A stretch of DNA of 8,559 nt from Helicobacteraceae bacterium (lineage in GTDB: Bacteria; Campylobacterota; Campylobacteria; Campylobacterales; SZUA-545): contig JAABTA010000022.1 of NCBI GenBank assembly GCA_011390075.1, positions 1 to 8,559 of the forward strand. Reading direction: 5' to 3'. The position numbers were made by a program, and so were the translations under genes. The number at the start of each line of letters is the position of its first letter. The first letter of the stretch is position 1. The notes under the pieces were generated by a model. The model saw only the letters and a program-made list of their open reading frames with translations. It did no database searches and was not told the origin of the DNA. Positions 5,490 through 8,559 of the stretch are shown here, one piece after another.

Positions 5490-7028
5490 ATGCAAGATAC
5501 AGAAAATATTGTAAACGGACAGAAACTCTTTTTAAAAGATGAGTATAAAGAATTATTAGCCAATAAAAAACAGTTTGAAAGTTCAACTCTTGCCACAGAT
5601 CCTGCTAAGGTAGAGGAAGTTTTTGAGTATCAGAAATCTTGGGAATATCGAGAGAAAAACTTTGCTAGAGAAGCCATTACAGTTAATCCTGCAAAAGCTT
5701 GTCAACCACTAGGTGCTGTTATGGTGGCACTAGGATTTGAAGAAACTATGCCGTATGTTCATGGATCTCATGGGTGTACAGCGTACTTTAGAGCGTATTT
5801 TACAAGACACTTTAAAGAGCCAACGCCAGTTGTTAGTGACTCTATGACAGAAGATGCAGCGGTTTTTGGTGGTTTGGCGAATATGAGAGATGGTTTAAAA
5901 AACTGTAATGCACTGTATAACCCAAAAATGATTGCTGTGAGTACCACTTGTATGGCAGAAGTTATTGGTGATGATTTAGTTGCATTTGCAGCAGCTGCAA
6001 AAGATGAGGCTCCTGAGTTAAATGATGTGGAGATTCCTGTAGCAAATACCCCATCATTTGCAGGTTCGCATATTACAGGTTACGACAATATGATGCAGTC
6101 TATTTTAGTGACTCTAACCAAAGACAATATTGCGGCAGAGAAAAAAGAGAGAATCAATATTATTCCTGGGTTTGAACCCTATATTGGCTCTATTAGAGAG
6201 GTCAGAAAAATAGTAGACGCTTTTGGATATGACTACCTATTTTTAGGGGATCACAGCGAGCAGTGGGATACGAGCGCTGGGACTTATAAAATGTTTGATG
6301 GTGGTACAAAGCTTGTAGATGCAAAAGATAGTGCAAACTCTAAAGCAACTATTACACTGCAAAAGTACACCACTAAAAAGACAATGAAGGCTGTAAAAAA
6401 CAAATTCAAACAAGAGGCTGTTTTTGAAAATCCAATTGGTCTAGCTGGTACTGACAACTTTATTATGAAGCTTAAAGAACTCACAGGAAAAGAGATTCCT
6501 GAGTCTTTAAAAACAGAAAGAGGCAGACTTGTTGATGCCATGCAAGATAGCTACCCATATATGCATGGTAAAAAGTTTGCAATCTATGGTGATCCTGATT
6601 TTCTTATCGGTGTAGTCAGCTTTTTAGTAGAGATGGGTGCAGAACCAACCCATGTTCTTTGTCACAACGCTCCAAAGGGTTGGGAAAAAGAGATGGAAGA
6701 GATCTTAGCTAAAAGTCCTGCAAAAGATGATTGTAAAGTCTATCCTGGTAAAGATCTATGGCACATGAGAAGTCTTTTATTTACTGAGCCTGTGGACTTT
6801 ATTATTGGTAACACCTATGCAAAAGAGCTCATGAGAGATACCAATACTCCAATGATTCACATGGGATTTCCAATTTTTGATAGACACCACCTCCATAGAA
6901 CAGCTATAAGCGGATATGCAGGTGCGTTAAACATGCTCACAACAATTGTGAACAAAGTTCTTGACAAACTTGATGACGAGACAAGTAGCATAGGTAAAAC
7001 TGACTACTTTTTCGACGCAGTTCGTTAA
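5490..7028 (+). CDS. nifK: Nitrogenase molybdenum-iron protein beta chain
   Basis: NifK pairs with NifD and supplies the other half of the P-cluster ligands. In this 512-residue protein they are C71 (AKACQPLGA), C96 (GSHGCTAYFR) and C154 (TTCMAEVIGDD), with S189 (NTPSFAGSH) at the place of the redox-switching serine, all at +1 relative to Azotobacter. The long N-terminal arm before C71 and the C-terminal TDYFFDAVR match group I NifK. The ribosome site is very strong (AGGAGG, 6 bases before ATG), and the 9-base gap after nifD means tight co-expression, as expected for subunits made 1:1. Confidence 0.98.
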   Translation: MQDTENIVNGQKLFLKDEYKELLANKKQFESSTLATDPAKVEEVFEYQKSWEYREKNFAREAITVNPAKACQPLGAVMVALGFEETMPYVHGSHGCTAYFRAYFTRHFKEPTPVVSDSMTEDAAVFGGLANMRDGLKNCNALYNPKMIAVSTTCMAEVIGDDLVAFAAAAKDEAPELNDVEIPVANTPSFAGSHITGYDNMMQSILVTLTKDNIAAEKKERINIIPGFEPYIGSIREVRKIVDAFGYDYLFLGDHSEQWDTSAGTYKMFDGGTKLVDAKDSANSKATITLQKYTTKKTMKAVKNKFKQEAVFENPIGLAGTDNFIMKLKELTGKEIPESLKTERGRLVDAMQDSYPYMHGKKFAIYGDPDFLIGVVSFLVEMGAEPTHVLCHNAPKGWEKEMEEILAKSPAKDDCKVYPGKDLWHMRSLLFTEPVDFIIGNTYAKELMRDTNTPMIHMGFPIFDRHHLHRTAISGYAGALNMLTTIVNKVLDKLDDETSSIGKTDYFFDAVR

Positions 7029-7032
7029 ATTT

Positions 7033-7062
7033 TTTTGTTGCCCATTGATTTGGGCAACAAAA
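7033..7062 (+). terminator. Strong hairpin just after nifK
   Basis: TTTTGTTGCCC and GGGCAACAAAA are perfect 11-base arms around an 8-base loop, starting 4 bases after the nifK stop codon. No T-tract follows on either strand, so it is not a textbook terminator. It probably stabilises the 3' end of the nifHDK message and may cause partial termination before nifE. Confidence 0.5.
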
Positions 7063-7074
7063 TCTGTATTGATT

Positions 7075-7089
7075 GATTAATAATTAATC
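7075..7089. repeat. GATTAAT-A-ATTAATC palindrome between nifK and nifE
   Basis: Seven-base perfect arms surround one central base, followed by TTTT. It could be a regulator site or a weak hairpin. The sequence is AT-rich, so chance is a real alternative. Confidence 0.3.
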
Positions 7090-7112
7090 TTTTGTTGAGT
7101 TATTTATTCATC

Positions 7113-7134
7113 AGTCAATTGTAAAATATTGACT
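7113..7134. promoter_or_regulatory. Possible operator upstream of nifE
   Basis: AGTCAAT and ATTGACT form a perfect inverted repeat with an 8-base spacer, 22 bases in all, a typical size for a dimeric regulator site. The spacer contains TAAAAT (7122-7127), a possible -10 box, so a bound protein could control a separate nifE promoter. No sigma-54 GG-N10-GC pair was found in the nifK-nifE gap. Confidence 0.4.
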
Positions 7135-7147
7135 AAGGTTTGAAAAA

Positions 7148-7197
7148 AACCTGACACTGTTTCATCCATATTTCGTTATGGAAATTCATGAAAGGTT
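7148..7197 (+). promoter_or_regulatory. Leader stem-loop that covers the nifE ribosome site
   Basis: CCATA (7166-7170) and TATGG (7177-7181) pair around TTTCGT. TTTCAT (7160-7165) can extend the stem with ATGAAA (7188-7193), and AACC (7148-7151) with GGTT (7194-7197), with bulges of 6 and 8 bases. The 3' arm contains AAAGG, the nifE ribosome site, so the fold could limit nifE translation. A smaller competing hairpin, AGGTTT-GAAAA-AAACCT, lies at 7136-7152 and shares the AACC bases. Regulation is inferred from pairing alone. Confidence 0.35.
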
Positions 7198-7203
7198 GCG
7201 CGT

Positions 7204-8559
7204 ATGGTAAAAAGATCTGTCGTAAAAGATTTGCTGAACGAAACAAGCTGCTCTCATAATAGCGACTCTTCCAAAAAAGCTTGTGAGATAAGCAAACCTG
7301 GCGCAACCTCTGGTGGATGTGCCTTTGAAGGGGCACAGATTTCCCTTTTTCCTTACTCTGATGCGGTTCATTTGGTACATGGACCGCAAACTTGTCTAGG
7401 AGCTAGCTGGGAGACACGGACAACTCACACCTCTTGGGAGAAAAAAGATTTCACCCAAATGGGATTTACCACAGGAATTACAACAAATGATGTAATTTTT
7501 GGTGGCGAAGAGAGACTAGAAAATTCAATTAATTATGTAGTAAAAAAATATCAGCCAGAAGCTGTATTTGTCTATTTAACCTGTGTTACTGCCCTTATTG
7601 GTGATGATGTTGAGAATGTATGTAAAAGAAAAGCAGAAGAGTTTGCTATACCTATATTTCCTGTGGACTCCCCAGGATTTGTTGGAAGTAAAAATTTAGG
7701 GAGTAGATTAGGGGCTATGAGTGTATTTGAACACTTAATAGGTACAAAAGAGCCTAAGATAACTACCAAGTATGATATTAACCTAATCGGTGAATATAAT
7801 GTCACAGGGGATATGTGGCAGTACTCACACTATCTTGATGAGTTGGGAATTCGTATTCTCTCAACTCTTAGTGGTGATGGAAGAGTTAAAGACATAAAAA
7901 CAGCTCATAGAGCCAAACTTAATGTGATTGTGTGTGCAAAATCTTTAATTACGCTTTGTCGTAAGATGGAAGAGAAGTATGACATTCCTTATGTCTCAAC
8001 ATCCTTTTACGGAATGAGAGACACCTCTAATGGTCTAAGAGATATTGCAAAAGCTTTAGGGGACAGAAACTTAATAAAGCGTACAGAAAAACTGATTGCA
8101 AGAGAAGAGAGAGCACTTGAAAAAGTGTTAGCCCCTTATATTGAAAAGTTTCAAGGCAAAAAGTGTGTTTTAAACACTGGTGGGAATAAGTCTTGGTCAA
8201 TTCTTTCAGCACTGCAAGATCTTGGAATCGAGGTAGTGGCAACAAGTGTTCGTAAAGCTACAGAAGATGATAAAGAGAAGGCGAGAGAGTACATTGGTGC
8301 TGAGGGTATCTTAATGGAAGTACCTGCTAAAGAACAGGGAAAAATCATTGAAGAAAAGGGTGTTCATATTCTATTAGCTGGTGGTCGTAGTCTCTATACA
8401 GCGCTTAAAAAAAGAGTAGCTTTTTTAGATGTAAATCAAGAGAAAAAGGTCAGTTATGGTGGATATAACGGACTTGTAAATTTAGCTAAAGATCTAGAAA
8501 ATGCATTGGATAATCCAGTGTTTAGATTGGCTGGAGAGGAGGCACCATGGGAAAAGTAG
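7204..8559 (+). CDS. nifE: FeMo-cofactor scaffold subunit NifE
   Basis: NifE forms with NifN the scaffold on which the NifB-derived cluster is matured into FeMo-cofactor. The 451-residue protein is a NifD paralogue. C39 (GGCAFEGA), C64 (HGPQTCLGAS) and C127 (YLTCVTALIGDD) match the P-cluster-type ligands, and C244 (NVIVCAKSL) matches the cofactor cysteine. The C-terminal DVNQEKKVSYGGYNGL has the NifE form and lacks the histidine motif of NifD, which separates the two. AAAGG lies 8 bases before ATG, partly inside a possible leader hairpin. It starts 175 bases after nifK and its TAG stop is the last codon of the window. It may be transcribed by readthrough from nifHDK or from its own promoter. 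Confidence 0.96.
   Translation: MVKRSVVKDLLNETSCSHNSDSSKKACEISKPGATSGGCAFEGAQISLFPYSDAVHLVHGPQTCLGASWETRTTHTSWEKKDFTQMGFTTGITTNDVIFGGEERLENSINYVVKKYQPEAVFVYLTCVTALIGDDVENVCKRKAEEFAIPIFPVDSPGFVGSKNLGSRLGAMSVFEHLIGTKEPKITTKYDINLIGEYNVTGDMWQYSHYLDELGIRILSTLSGDGRVKDIKTAHRAKLNVIVCAKSLITLCRKMEEKYDIPYVSTSFYGMRDTSNGLRDIAKALGDRNLIKRTEKLIAREERALEKVLAPYIEKFQGKKCVLNTGGNKSWSILSALQDLGIEVVATSVRKATEDDKEKAREYIGAEGILMEVPAKEQGKIIEEKGVHILLAGGRSLYTALKKRVAFLDVNQEKKVSYGGYNGLVNLAKDLENALDNPVFRLAGEEAPWEK
8547..8559 (+). CDS. nifN: Probable start of nifN, cut by the window edge
   Basis: An ATG lies inside the last codons of nifE in another frame (it reads Met-Gly-Lys-Val before the edge). It is preceded by GGAGAGGAGG (8533-8542), the strongest ribosome-site sequence at any gene junction here, with a 4-7 base spacer. 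nifN normally follows nifE and often overlaps it. The identity rests on position only. Confidence 0.5.

Noticed and set aside
7033..7062. Full rho-independent terminator after nifK
   Set aside because: The hairpin is strong but has no T-tract after it on either strand, so I list it only as a probable RNA-end structure with possible partial termination.
7188..7259. Short frame starting at ATG 7188 that overlaps the nifE start
   Set aside because: It is out of frame with nifE, ends after 23 codons, has no clear ribosome site, and its ATG lies in the stem that includes the nifE ribosome site.
1..8559. CRISPR arrays, tRNA or rRNA genes, insertion sequences, phage attachment sites
   Set aside because: I saw no regularly spaced repeats, no RNA-gene sequence and no transposase or terminal repeats in the window.

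Overview
The window carries the core of a molybdenum nitrogenase (nif) locus. A structural operon, nifH - small gene - nifD - nifK, followed by nifE and the apparent first codons of nifN, runs on the + strand. A divergent accessory operon runs on the - strand. The organism is most likely a member of the Campylobacterota (Epsilonproteobacteria; Arcobacter, Sulfurimonas or Sulfuricurvum-like). This rests on the low GC content, the lysine- and AT-rich codon use, the style of the truncated sensor protein (a PAS segment with a Cys-Ile-Cys-Asp-Tyr-Phe-Glu-Glu-Glu-like block), and the protein sequences as I recall them. The genus cannot be fixed by reading alone.

Left part (1-2401, - strand). Transcription from the nifQ/nifH divergent region runs leftward through a short NifQ-family molybdenum-donation protein, a thiol-peroxidase-like protein with no cysteines, and an FdxN-like 2[4Fe-4S] ferredoxin. 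The order recalls the nifB-fdxN-nifO-nifQ group of Azotobacter. A strong hairpin with a T-rich tail overlaps the ferredoxin stop codon and probably ends this operon. Beyond it lies a membrane-bound Cache/PAS sensor protein, also on the - strand, which is cut by the window edge.

Centre (2402-2632). This is the divergent control region. A near-perfect sigma-54 (-24/-12) promoter lies 38 bases before nifH. Two copies of a TTACA-N4-TGT element lie about 90 and 128 bases upstream of the inferred transcription start, the usual enhancer distance. No TGT-N10-ACA NifA site was found.

Right part (2633-8559, + strand). NifH (Fe protein) is followed by a hairpin, an unrecognised 120-residue acidic protein, then NifD and NifK (MoFe protein alpha and beta subunits). 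All P-cluster, FeMo-cofactor and nucleotide-binding residues that I checked are present. A 175-base gap containing several palindromes separates nifK from nifE, the FeMo-cofactor scaffold subunit. nifE ends exactly at the window edge, with a ribosome site and ATG for a probable nifN inside its last codons.

Together the genes make the Fe protein and MoFe protein, supply molybdenum (NifQ) and electrons (ferredoxin) to cofactor synthesis, and provide the scaffold (NifEN). The least explained parts are the gene between nifH and nifD, the cysteine-free redoxin-like protein, the shortened NifQ with a changed cysteine pattern, an insertion in NifH, and the repeat elements upstream of the sigma-54 promoter. 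No gene-free stretch exceeds 300 bases.
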